Notes: generated by a model from the letters alone, not told the origin. DNA of 28,104 nucleotides from an uncultured Lachnospiraceae bacterium (GCA_910587305.1 CAJUKV010000044.1:1-28104), one strand, 5' to 3'; shown: positions 16,523 to 23,263, counted from the stretch's first letter. Made by a program: numbers and translations.

Positions 16523-16646
16523 AGGAACCTCCTTGATTTCAGTCAATAAGCTGTCCCACGAAGGGAGGCAGCGATTGTTAGATTTAGTTTTACCGGAAAA
16601 AAAGAAAATATAAGAGGTAAATATTTCATGATTCCTAAAATGCTTT

Positions 16647-16701
16647 AACCGGCATAAGAGACACTTTCTTAGGTTGAAAGAGTCTTTTATGCCGGTTTTT
16701 T
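16647..16701 (+). terminator. Strong intrinsic terminator with no obvious gene in front
   Basis: AACCGGCATAAGAGAC (16647-16662) pairs with 16682-16697 over 16 positions (one G-U), with an inner CTTTC/GAAAG stem, followed by six T residues. The nearest plus-strand gene upstream (Rrf2) ends 366 bases earlier. The 100 bases before it hold only a 6-codon frame (MIPKML) behind AAGAGG. It could end the Rrf2 transcript, a small RNA, or act as an attenuator for the ABC genes downstream. Confidence 0.8.
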
Positions 16702-16727
16702 ATGCAAAGGCCCGCATAAGGAAATTT
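16699..16727 (+). repeat. Repeat D copy (terminator-associated palindrome)
   Basis: TTTATGCAAAGGCCCGCATA and the following AGGAAATTT match 25611-25639 at 26 of 29 positions, and 3894-3915 in the right part. ATGC/GCAT can form a short hairpin. As at 25611 it begins inside the T run of a terminator. Confidence 0.65.
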
Positions 16728-16766
16728 AAAAAAGCTTTAGAATTTCTTTCGTTTTCAGTAGGGAAT

Positions 16767-16794
16767 TTGGTAAGATTTTTCTTTTATATATTAT
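16767..16794 (+). promoter_or_regulatory. Possible promoter of the ABC transporter genes
   Basis: TTGGTA (16767-16772) and TATTAT (16789-16794) are 16 bp apart, within a TA-rich stretch about 95 bases before the ATPase start. Several overlapping -10 choices exist. Confidence 0.35.
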
Positions 16795-16888
16795 ATAGAT
16801 TCATAACAGCAGGAACGGTTTTCATAGCGAATCGGCCGGGTATGGGATTGTTTTGGCAAATGTCATTGGAAAGGGAGAGTTGGGGAAA

Positions 16889-17608
16889 ATGGAAATGGCG
16901 ATAGAAATTCGGAATTTGACAAAGAATTATGGAAAAAAGAGGGCGCTCTCAGATGTGAACCTCACAATAGAAAAGGGGATGTTTGGACTGCTTGGGCCAA
17001 ACGGCGCGGGAAAGACCACGTTGATGAAGATATTGACCACTCTGGTTAAAAAGACCGAGGGAGAAGTAAAGGTCTGCGGCGTGCCTGTTGAAAACAGCGG
17101 GAAAATACGGAACATGACCGGGTATCTTCCGCAGGATTTTTCCATGTATGGGAATATGAGCGCATATGAAGCGCTGGATTATCTGGCGGTGCTTTCCGGA
17201 ATGAACGGGGCGGAGAGGAAAACAAAGGTTCCTCAAATGCTGGAAAAGGTGAATTTGCAGGAAAAGCGCAAGGTAAAGGTGAGGGCAATGTCCGGAGGGA
17301 TGAAAAGGCGTCTTGGCATTGCGCAGGCGCTCATACATGACCCGAAGGTGCTGATTGTGGACGAACCTACGGCAGGGCTTGACCCGGAGGAAAGGGTCCG
17401 CTTCCGCAACCTTTTGTGCGAGACGGCAAAGGACAGAATTGTCCTGCTCTCCACGCATATTGTAGGAGATATTGAGGCAACCTGCGAAAACATTGCCATA
17501 TTAAATCAGGGGGAAATCTGCTTCCATGGCAGGGTAGCGGAGCTGCTTTCTCTGGTAGAAGGAAAAGTATACAGCGTGGAGGTACCGGTAACAGAGCTGG
17601 AAAAGTAA
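16889..17608 (+). CDS. ABC transporter ATP-binding protein, interrupted by a frameshift
   Basis: Nucleotide-binding subunit of an ABC-2 type exporter. Walker A is GPNGAGKTT, the Q loop is YLPQDFSMYGNMSA, the signature is MSGGMKRRLGIAQAL, Walker B is KVLIVDEPTAGLDP and the H switch is LLSTHIVGD. The intact catalytic core ends in a TAA at 17606-17608, but the normal C-terminal part continues in the -1 frame to 17781. The product here is 239 residues; the restored protein would have about 297. The ATG at 16889 lies just after GGGGAA; an ATG two codons later is equally possible. The two membrane-protein genes that follow are the likely permease subunits. Confidence 0.88.
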   Translation: MEMAIEIRNLTKNYGKKRALSDVNLTIEKGMFGLLGPNGAGKTTLMKILTTLVKKTEGEVKVCGVPVENSGKIRNMTGYLPQDFSMYGNMSAYEALDYLAVLSGMNGAERKTKVPQMLEKVNLQEKRKVKVRAMSGGMKRRLGIAQALIHDPKVLIVDEPTAGLDPEERVRFRNLLCETAKDRIVLLSTHIVGDIEATCENIAILNQGEICFHGRVAELLSLVEGKVYSVEVPVTELEK

Positions 17609-17781
17609 AAGAAAGCTATATGGTGACGGGCATCCTTACAACCGGGAGCAGCGCAAGTATGAAAATCATCTCGGACGAAAACCCTTTTACAAAAGACAAA
17701 CCTTCGGAGATAAAATTTTTGTCGGCAAAGCGTGTACAGGGGGATGTGGAGGACGCTTATATGTATTTGATGCGAATGTGA
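17609..17781 (+). pseudogene. Frameshifted 3' part of the ABC ATPase gene
   Basis: In the frame used here the sequence reads VKESYMVTGILTTGSSASMK and ends GDVEDAYMYLMRM before TGA (17779-17781). 'LEDAYMYLL' endings are characteristic of BcrA-like ABC ATPases, so this is the displaced C terminus of the preceding gene. One inserted base in the AAAA at 17601-17604 would rejoin both parts. It could be a mutation, a sequencing error, or ribosomal -1 frameshifting on GGAAAAG, the last being weakly supported. Confidence 0.7.
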
Positions 17782-17832
17782 AGAAAAGTTCTAAGGCGTC
17801 AAAGAGCACAGATAAAGAACAAGGCGGCTTAA
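17778..17832 (+). repeat. Repeat C copy 3
   Basis: GTGAAGAAAAGTTCTAAGGC followed by GTCAAAGAG matches the repeats at 8786 and 28067. The right half is altered by about 20 unrelated bases before AAGGCGGCTTAA. The TGA that ends the restored ATPase frame lies in its first bases. Confidence 0.6.
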
Positions 17833-17896
17833 GCGGCACGCGGGGAAGCCCGGAAGTAAAATTTTCAAGCGCTTGATAAGGAAGGGGAAAGAAATT

Positions 17897-19108
17897 ATGT
17901 TTGGCGTATTGTTTTTGAAAGAATGCGGACAGGTTTTGAAAAGCCTGGTTTATTATATTTATGTTGCGGTTTTTGTCTTTTTCGTGGAAAGCCAGCTGAG
18001 TGGAGAAGGGCTGGCTGCGCTGCAGGAACCGATGCCGGGGCAGTCCTATTACGGAGAGACGGTGACACAGGATAAAACCCTGATTATGGAAGGCACTTTG
18101 GTGGATTTGGTGCGAGACCTTTCTCACAATTCTTTTGCAACCTACCCGTTGGGATTTTATAAGGGAGTAAGCCTTACCATGGAGGAGAGGGAGCAGGCGG
18201 AGGAGATTTTAAGCCGCTGTACGGGAAAAAGTATGGATGAGCTTGAGGAAGAAATGACGATGCATTTTGAAGGGGATGCTCAAAGCGGCATGGATGTCAA
18301 AATGGCGGCTGCGGCGGATTACGGGGTGTCTGTGAAGGAAGGCTTTTCTTATGAGGAATTTGAGAAGGCAATGCAGGAAATCTGTCATCTTGTGGGCCGG
18401 GGCTCTTTTTATGAAAAGGCAAGCTACGAGAACAGGGTTTATGTGCCTATGACTTATGAGCAGGCAAAGGAGGAATTTGATTCCATATGCTTAAAGGATC
18501 ATCTGACACGCGCTTATATGCGTCTGTTTTGTGATTATGCGGGAATTGTGCTTGCCTTTTTGCCGATTTTCGCAGGCGTGTCCGGGGCCCTGCGGGATAA
18601 AAGGGCAAAGGCGCAGCAGGTTATTTATGCAAAGCCTGCCTCAGGGGCGTTGATTGTGGCAAGCCGTTATCTGGCAAATCTGGTGATGGCCGCCCTGCCG
18701 GTGATAGTTGCCGCCTTTATGGTGCAGCAGCCCTGCTATGAGAGGGCCGGGGCTTTTGGAATACATGCGGATATGTGGGCGTTTCTTACGGTACCAGGCG
18801 TGTGGCTTTTGCCGGAGATTATGATAGTGCTTGCCGCAGCTTTTCTGATTACGGAGCTTACCGATTCTATTGGGGCGGTATTTGTGCAGGCGGCATGGGG
18901 AATCGCAAGTCTTTTTGGCGCGTCCACATTGGTTGGGGACTTCGGTCTTCGGCTGGTGGCAAGGTGGAATACCTTTGGTAAGACGATGCTTTACGAGTCG
19001 CTTAAAGGGGAGTTTTTGTTTAACAGGGGATATTATTTTGTTTTGGCGATAGTCTGCGTGTTGCTGACAGTGATTGTTTATGAAAAAAAGCGCAAATATG
19101 TAGTTTGA
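17897..19108 (+). CDS. ABC-2 type exporter membrane subunit
   Basis: A 403-residue membrane protein. A first helix (about 17-37) is followed by a large extracytoplasmic region of roughly 180 residues rich in E and M, then five or six helices (from DYAGIVLAFLPIFAGVSGAL to the C-terminal YYFVLAIVCVLLTVIVY). The short basic tail EKKRKYVV is cytoplasmic. This layout is typical of ABC-2 permeases encoded after a BcrA-like ATPase. The ATG at 17897 follows GGAAGGGG and begins MFGVLFLKECGQVLKS, a normal permease start; the same frame is open 8 codons earlier without support. The substrate is unknown. A probable MITE begins right after its stop codon. Confidence 0.82.
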   Translation: MFGVLFLKECGQVLKSLVYYIYVAVFVFFVESQLSGEGLAALQEPMPGQSYYGETVTQDKTLIMEGTLVDLVRDLSHNSFATYPLGFYKGVSLTMEEREQAEEILSRCTGKSMDELEEEMTMHFEGDAQSGMDVKMAAAADYGVSVKEGFSYEEFEKAMQEICHLVGRGSFYEKASYENRVYVPMTYEQAKEEFDSICLKDHLTRAYMRLFCDYAGIVLAFLPIFAGVSGALRDKRAKAQQVIYAKPASGALIVASRYLANLVMAALPVIVAAFMVQQPCYERAGAFGIHADMWAFLTVPGVWLLPEIMIVLAAAFLITELTDSIGAVFVQAAWGIASLFGASTLVGDFGLRLVARWNTFGKTMLYESLKGEFLFNRGYYFVLAIVCVLLTVIVYEKKRKYVV

Positions 19109-19109
19109 G

Positions 19110-19253
19110 ATAACTATTCAGCCCAGGACCTTGCACTTGCTGCAAAGTCCGTGAGAACACATAAAAGCTTAAAAGAGTCCGGCCTCTTTGCCGAAGGCAA
19201 ACCTGGAATAGGCCGGACTGCCGTAACTATGAATCCGAAGGATGAATAGTTAC
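19110..19253 (+). mobile_element. Probable MITE (144 bp) with 8-bp target duplication
   Basis: Terminal inverted repeats TAACTATTCA (19111-19120) and TGAATAGTTA (19243-19252) enclose the element, and the octamer AGTTTGAG occurs directly on both sides (19102-19109 and 19254-19261), as expected for a target-site duplication. Inside are hairpins GGACCTTGCA/TGCAAAGTCC (19126-19150), AGTCCGGCCT/AGGCCGGACT (19176-19219) with an inner TTTGCC/GGCAAA, and GTAACTAT/ATAGTTAC (19223-19253). There is no coding capacity. The left duplication includes the permease stop codon, so insertion left that gene intact. The parent transposon is not in the window. Confidence 0.6.
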
Positions 19254-19392
19254 AGTTTGAGGGACAGGCATTCTTCGTCCGGATTTTTGACTCGGCCGGG
19301 CGAAATCATGGAGGTCAGATGGAAAAATCAGAGATTGTCAATCGGCAGATTTGTGCGTGCCCTCTGCGTCTTATATTTGGGGTCTGCTGGCA

Positions 19393-19445
19393 ACAAATTT
19401 GTGTTTGACGCCCAAATTTGCAGGCTATTGGAAGCATGGAGGATT
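19393..19445 (+). repeat. Repeat B copy 1, supplies the ribosome site of the next gene
   Basis: This 53-base sequence matches 23309-23361 with two differences. It starts with the inverted repeat CAAATTTG (11-base spacer) CAAATTTG and ends in CATGGAGGATT. Here the GGAGG is 6 bases before the ATG of the second permease gene. Confidence 0.8.
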
Positions 19446-19448
19446 TAT

Positions 19449-20069
19449 ATGGAAAAGTACAAAAAACTGACGGTCAGCTTTATAAAAAGGCAGTATTATC
19501 CTCATCTGTTACTAATGCTTATATTGGTAGCGTTTTCAGGTGGATTTGTAAGCTTTAAAGAATTGGAGAATTTTCAGGCGGCAAAGGTGATGGAAATGTA
19601 TGCGGCGTTTGCCGGAATCCTTTTATTTACGCCGCTTTTCATGCCGGAACAGGATAAGGAAATCCGGGATTTGGTAAGCAGTAAGAGCACCCCCATGTGG
19701 AAAGTGTATCTTCTGCGCGTCCTTTTGGCGCTTGTGATATGCACTTTGGTTATTTTGCTGTTTGTGTGCCTTATGAAAAGGGGCGGGGGAGATTTTGACA
19801 CGACCGCTTTGTTTAGAGGGGCATGCTGTGAAATCTTTTTTTTAGGAAGTATCGGGTTCTTTGTTTCGGCGGTGACCAATCAGGCGGTGATTGGTTACAT
19901 GGCCGCCATAATTTATTTTGCAGTCAATATAGGGGGAGGAAAGTATTTGGAAAAGTTTGCCCTGTTTCAAATGATGAAGGGGGAGTATGGAACTTGGATG
20001 TATTGGCTTTTGGGAGCGGCGGCGCTATTTTGCGCCGGTATTTGGATTCGCGGGCAGTCACGTTTCTGA
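19449..20069 (+). CDS. Second membrane subunit of the ABC exporter
   Basis: A 206-residue membrane protein with about six hydrophobic helices, for example PHLLLMLILVAFSGGFVSF, MYAAFAGILLFTPLFM, LLRVLLALVICTLVILLFVC and WLLGAAALFCAGIWI. The segment PEQDKEIRDLVSSKSTPMWK is the cytoplasmic loop typical of ABC-2 subunits, where 'EQDxxIRDLV' precedes the third helix. I use the ATG at 19449 because repeat B supplies GGAGG at the right distance; the frame upstream runs through repeats. With the preceding ATPase and permease it forms a three-gene transporter set, now split by a MITE and repeats. Confidence 0.8.
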   Translation: MEKYKKLTVSFIKRQYYPHLLLMLILVAFSGGFVSFKELENFQAAKVMEMYAAFAGILLFTPLFMPEQDKEIRDLVSSKSTPMWKVYLLRVLLALVICTLVILLFVCLMKRGGGDFDTTALFRGACCEIFFLGSIGFFVSAVTNQAVIGYMAAIIYFAVNIGGGKYLEKFALFQMMKGEYGTWMYWLLGAAALFCAGIWIRGQSRF

Positions 20070-20132
20070 CTGCCGGTTCGTCAATTTTTTATCCAAATGC
20101 TTTTTTGTAAAGCATGGCAGGGTTTGAGGAAA

Positions 20133-20258
20133 TCTGAAACAGGTATTTAGTAACAGGCGTTCTGAAACAAGCATTTTGAAACAAGCATTCAGTAACAAGC
20201 ATTTAGTAACAAGCATTTAGTAACATGCATTCTGCAGCAGGTATTCCGCAATAGGTAT
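20133..20258 (+). repeat. Nine tandem 14-bp repeats
   Basis: The stretch divides without gaps into nine 14-mers: the consensus is TTAGTAACAAGCAT, the best copies are 20189-20230, and the outer copies (TCTGAAACAGGTAT, TCCGCAATAGGTAT) are more diverged. It lies between the ABC genes and the sulfhydrylase gene. There are no spacers, so it is not a CRISPR array. Confidence 0.85.
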
Positions 20259-20300
20259 AATCTATAACCAGTCCATGGCTATCCATATTGGACATAGAAA

Positions 20301-20325
20301 ATGAAATGAGGTAAAATCATTTCAT
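20301..20325 (+). repeat. 9-bp inverted repeat upstream of the sulfhydrylase gene
   Basis: ATGAAATGA and TCATTTCAT surround the 7-base loop GGTAAAA. It lies about 25 bp upstream of the probable -35 box, a position suited to a regulator site, but I do not recognise it. No S-box or T-box core is visible in 20070-20439. Confidence 0.5.
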
Positions 20326-20349
20326 AGTAAACAGATAGGAAATGTATTC

Positions 20350-20378
20350 TTACAAATTGAATTAGAAAAGAATAGATT
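20350..20378 (+). promoter_or_regulatory. Possible promoter of the sulfhydrylase gene
   Basis: TTACAA (20350-20355) and TAGATT (20373-20378) are 17 bp apart, about 60 bases upstream of the start codon. A GAGCGT/ACGCTC inverted repeat lies in the untranslated leader after it. Confidence 0.45.
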
Positions 20379-20439
20379 TCAGGCGAGCGTAAAACTTTTC
20401 TACTTAATGGAACGCTCACGCGATGAAGGAGGAGAAATT

Positions 20440-21747
20440 ATGAGTAAAAAAACCTATGCGGAAAGAAATTTGAAATTTGAGACCTTACAGCTTCATGTAG
20501 GACAGGAGCAGCCCGACCCGGTTACGGATGCAAGGGCGGTACCCATCTACCAGACGTCCTCCTATGTGTTTCGAAACAGCGAGCACGCGGCGGCAAGGTT
20601 CGGACTCAGCGATGCAGGCAATATTTACGGAAGACTGACGAATCCCACGGAGGATGTGTTTGAAAAAAGAATTGCAGCCTTGGAGGGCGGCGTTGCAGCT
20701 TTGGCGGTGGCTTCCGGCGCGGCGGCAATCTCCTATACCATTCAGAATCTGGCCCATGCCGGGGAACATGTTGTGGCGGCCCAAAATATCTACGGAGGCA
20801 CCTATAACCTTCTGGCCCATACCCTGCCGGAGTATGGAATTACCGCAACCTTTGTAGACCCCTTTGACTATGAAGAGGTGGAAGGATCCATAGGAGAAAA
20901 TACCAGGGCAGTGTTTATCGAGACGCTGGGAAACCCCAATTCGGATGTGGTTGATATTGAAAAGATAGCCCAAATCGCCCATAAGCACAAAATCCCTCTG
21001 GTGATAGACAATACCTTTGCCACCCCTTATCTGGTTCGGCCTATTTCTTATGGCGCCGACATTGTGGTGCATTCCGCAACCAAATTTATAGGCGGCCATG
21101 GCACCACTATTGGCGGAGTGATTATTGACAGCGGTCAATTTGACTGGGAGGCAAGCGGTAAATTTCCTTCCCTGACGGAGCCCAATCCCAGCTACCACGG
21201 CATCAGCTTTACCAAAGCGGCAGGAGCGGCGGCCTTTGTCACAAAAATCCGCGCCATATTGCTGCGGGATACAGGCGCTACCCTTTCTCCCTTCCATGCT
21301 TTCTTCTTCCTGCAGGGGCTGGAGACCTTATCGCTCAGGGTAGAGCGGCATGTGGAGAACGCGCTTAAAGTGGCGGATTACCTGAACAATCATCCGCAGG
21401 TTGAAAAAGTGAACCATCCCGCCCTGTCGGACGATCCGGCGCAGCAGGCTCTTTATAAAAAATATTTCCCCAATGGCGGAGGTTCCATTTTTACCTTTGA
21501 AATTAAGGGAGACGCGGATAAAGCCAAAGCATTTATTGACAATTTGGAGCTGTTTTCCCTTCTGGCAAATGTGGCGGATGTGAAATCGCTGGTAATCCAT
21601 CCGGCCTCCACCACCCACTCGCAGTTAAATGAAAAAGAGCTGGCCGAACAGGGGATTAAACAAAACACCATCCGTCTGTCTATCGGAACGGAAAATATTG
21701 ACGATATCATAGAAGATTTGGAAGAGGCTTTTCAGGCTGTTTTATAA
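20440..21747 (+). CDS. metY: O-acetylhomoserine aminocarboxypropyltransferase (sulfhydrylase)
   Basis: A 435-residue PLP enzyme of the Cys/Met metabolism family. It should make homocysteine from O-acetylhomoserine and sulfide in methionine synthesis, and acts in the cytoplasm. Seen in the sequence: LETLQLHVGQ-type start (KFETLQLHVGQEQPD), AVPIYQTSSYVF, the PLP-phosphate loop with YGRLTNPT, SGAAAISYT, and the Schiff-base Lys215 in HSATKFIGGHGTTIGG. The long form with FTKAAGAAAFVTKIRAILLRD, compared with about 380 residues in gamma-synthases, favours the MetY group. The ATG at 20440 follows AAGGAGGAG; a frame open 11 codons earlier is not needed. Exact substrate preference (acetyl or succinyl, homoserine or serine) cannot be read from the sequence. 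Confidence 0.9.
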   Translation: MSKKTYAERNLKFETLQLHVGQEQPDPVTDARAVPIYQTSSYVFRNSEHAAARFGLSDAGNIYGRLTNPTEDVFEKRIAALEGGVAALAVASGAAAISYTIQNLAHAGEHVVAAQNIYGGTYNLLAHTLPEYGITATFVDPFDYEEVEGSIGENTRAVFIETLGNPNSDVVDIEKIAQIAHKHKIPLVIDNTFATPYLVRPISYGADIVVHSATKFIGGHGTTIGGVIIDSGQFDWEASGKFPSLTEPNPSYHGISFTKAAGAAAFVTKIRAILLRDTGATLSPFHAFFFLQGLETLSLRVERHVENALKVADYLNNHPQVEKVNHPALSDDPAQQALYKKYFPNGGGSIFTFEIKGDADKAKAFIDNLELFSLLANVADVKSLVIHPASTTHSQLNEKELAEQGIKQNTIRLSIGTENIDDIIEDLEEAFQAVL

Positions 21748-21964
21748 GCCGGGAAGGGTTTGATGTAAAAAAGCCATTCTATGCGGGATTATAATTTTCG
21801 AATTATTATGGAAATGAAACGGAAAGGAGAATATGTGCAGTTTTGGGGGAGGCCGGATATCCTGCCTCCCCGGCACCTGCTCCGGAAGCTGGTCAAATGT
21901 CATAACAGTTTGGCCTTGCGTCATTATCTGTCCAATCTGTTATCGCCGTTTTCGCAATGGATTA

Positions 21965-22492
21965 TCAGCGGTTTGACAGCTCTCTCGACTCATAAAGATT
22001 TGTTACTTTGCGAACCCCTTCCAGTTGACTAATCAAGTCGCGCACCTGTTCCGTATCAGCGTCCAGTCTTATGGTAACCCGGTAGCTGGCGGAATCTTTC
22101 AGGGGATTTTCCGTAAACTGTTCGGCAAGGCCGTCGTCAAGATATTGCAGTTTAAACGTATCCCACGCTTCGTCGGCGCTTACATAGCGCACGGAATAAA
22201 TGCCGCTGATAGCGTTTAATTTTTCCCCGATAGCGGCAAGCTGTTCCGCGGAGATATCCGCCTCAAAAAATACGTCCACATTTTTGACCTGATAAAGATT
22301 ATATGCGGCATAGGAGGTGGTGCTTATCCCTGCCAGCAAAGCAAGGGCAATTGCCGCGGCCGCGAGCCTTGAGCGCAGAAGCAATGAGCTGCGGGCGGGC
22401 CTTTGACTGATACAGTTTTCCAATAATTCATCCGCCATCTTATCGGGCATAGTGATGTTTTTAACTAATTTGGTCAATTTTGTTTCTTTCAT
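21965..22492 (-). CDS. Membrane protein with FtsX-type ectodomain, putative anti-sigma factor
   Basis: A 175-residue single-pass protein encoded directly after the sigma factor. A cytoplasmic N terminus of about 40 residues includes KNITMPDKMADELLENC, a short motif common in sigma-linked Firmicutes membrane proteins. One membrane helix (about 42-63) follows, and then an outside domain (about 72-175) resembling the FtsX extracellular domain: VDVFFEADISAEQLAAIGEK, then ISGIYSVRYVSADEAWDTFK, NPLKDSASYRV and LEGVRKV. The FtsX permease core is absent. The ATG at 22492 has GAGG 6-8 bases upstream inside repeat A. An ATG at 22531, overlapping the sigma stop as ATGA, would add 13 residues encoded by the repeat. 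The anti-sigma role is inferred from position. Confidence 0.75.
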   Translation of the reverse strand: MKETKLTKLVKNITMPDKMADELLENCISQRPARSSLLLRSRLAAAAIALALLAGISTTSYAAYNLYQVKNVDVFFEADISAEQLAAIGEKLNAISGIYSVRYVSADEAWDTFKLQYLDDGLAEQFTENPLKDSASYRVTIRLDADTEQVRDLISQLEGVRKVTNLYESRELSNR

Positions 22493-22495
22493 AAA

Positions 22496-22526
22496 TTTCC
22501 TCATTTCTGCGCTGCTTTTTGCGCAT
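22496..22526 (-). repeat. Repeat A copy 2, carries the ribosome site of the sigma partner gene
   Basis: This is the exact reverse complement of 1031-1061 (31 of 31 bases). It fills the junction between the sigma factor stop codon and the ATG at 22492 and ends in GAGGAAA. Confidence 0.75.
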
Positions 22527-22527
22527 T

Positions 22528-22995
22528 TCATTTTAGTTGTTCCCTCAGTGCGTCACGGCCCCGCTGCAGCCTTTTTTTCACGGCGTTTTCCGAAAGCCCG
22601 GTAATGCGGGCGATTTCCCCAATCTGATAACCTTCCACATAATGTAACAGAAGAACTGTTTTATATTTAAGAGGAAGGGCGAGGACATCCTTTAAAAGGC
22701 TTATGTCCGAGGGAGCGGCGCACACATTTTCCAGGTCTTCTAAGTTTAAGCAGGCGTGCCGCGCTCTAAAGCGCAGGCAGTCCCTGCAGGTATTGGCTGT
22801 GACCTTTAAGAGCCATGCTTTCTCGTGCTCACTGTCACGAAAGGGGGGCGCTTTTTCCATGTACTTGATGAATACCTCCTGCAGAATATCCTGCACATCG
22901 TGAGGATTGGCTAGAAGCACATAGGCCGTGCGGTAAAGCAGGCTGCCATAGGTCCGAATCACATCTTTCATTTGTTCTTCGTTTTTGCAGTTCAA
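22528..22995 (-). CDS. ECF-type RNA polymerase sigma factor
   Basis: A 155-residue sigma-70 family protein with only regions 2 and 4. Region 2 includes LYRTAYVLLANPHDVQDILQ, EVFIKYMEK and KAWLLKVTANTCRD. Region 4 includes LPLKYKTVLLLHYVEGYQIG and the helix-turn-helix GEIARITGLSENAVKKRLQRGRDALRE. The start codon is a TTG at 22995, chosen because GGAGG lies 7 bases upstream and the frame begins at once with helix 1 of region 2. It is followed on the same strand by the membrane protein with the FtsX-type ectodomain, in the usual order of sigma then anti-sigma. A TTAAACCTTT element upstream (near 23060) may be a self-regulated -35, but this is weak. Confidence 0.92.
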   Translation of the reverse strand: MNCKNEEQMKDVIRTYGSLLYRTAYVLLANPHDVQDILQEVFIKYMEKAPPFRDSEHEKAWLLKVTANTCRDCLRFRARHACLNLEDLENVCAAPSDISLLKDVLALPLKYKTVLLLHYVEGYQIGEIARITGLSENAVKKRLQRGRDALREQLK

Positions 22996-23234
22996 ATTTT
23001 AACCTCCATGCCGCTTTTGGCGGTGTAAATCAGGGTGATTCCTTCTGACAGATGTGCACAATCCGAAAGGTTTAAGGGAGCGGTTTTTCCTGCTCTCTAG
23101 TATATACACGTTTCAAAAAGCTGAAAAGTGACTCTGATAAGAATGAAATTGCCGCTATCCTTCCATTTAGATTTTTGGCGCCCTGTGAAAAGCAGTTTCG
23201 GACGCTTTGGAAAGGATGGATTTAGCAAGGAGAC

Positions 23235-23263
23235 TTGACATGAGGCGGTTCTTTGTGTAATGT
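23235..23263 (+). promoter_or_regulatory. Promoter of the HPt and aspS genes
   Basis: TTGACA at 23235-23240 and TAATGT at 23258-23263 are 17 bp apart. Repeat B (23309-23361) lies in the transcribed leader. The rest of 22996-23409 holds no gene beyond an 8-codon frame at 23365-23391. Confidence 0.6.

Noticed and set aside
16404..16613. Plus-strand frame ending in HEGRQRLLDLVLPEKKK
   Set aside because: The last 20 residues look protein-like, but the rest is antisense to the small basic protein gene and no start with a ribosome site is present; it could be a relic.
17600..17608. Programmed -1 frameshift site in the ABC ATPase gene
   Set aside because: GGAAAAG allows re-pairing in the A site but not properly in the P site, and no downstream stimulatory stem is obvious; mutation or sequencing error is simpler.
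19242..19448. Upstream extension of the second ABC subunit (69 more codons)
   Set aside because: The extension starts inside the MITE end and runs through repeat B; the ATG at 19449 has an ideal ribosome site.
20133..20258. CRISPR array
   Set aside because: The units are contiguous 14-mers without spacers, and no cas gene is present.
20070..20439. SAM (S-box) riboswitch or T-box before metY
   Set aside because: No S-box core, T-box sequence or terminator with competing stems could be found; only the tandem array, small inverted repeats and a promoter are seen.
21781..22032. 83-residue plus-strand frame after metY
   Set aside because: It runs well into the opposite-strand gene for the sigma partner and has no ribosome site for its first ATG.
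23050..23075. ECF-type autoregulatory promoter of the sigma factor (minus strand)
   Set aside because: TTAAACCTTT resembles an AAAC-type -35, but the spacing to a CTGTC -10 candidate is about 18-19 and the match is too weak to list as a feature.
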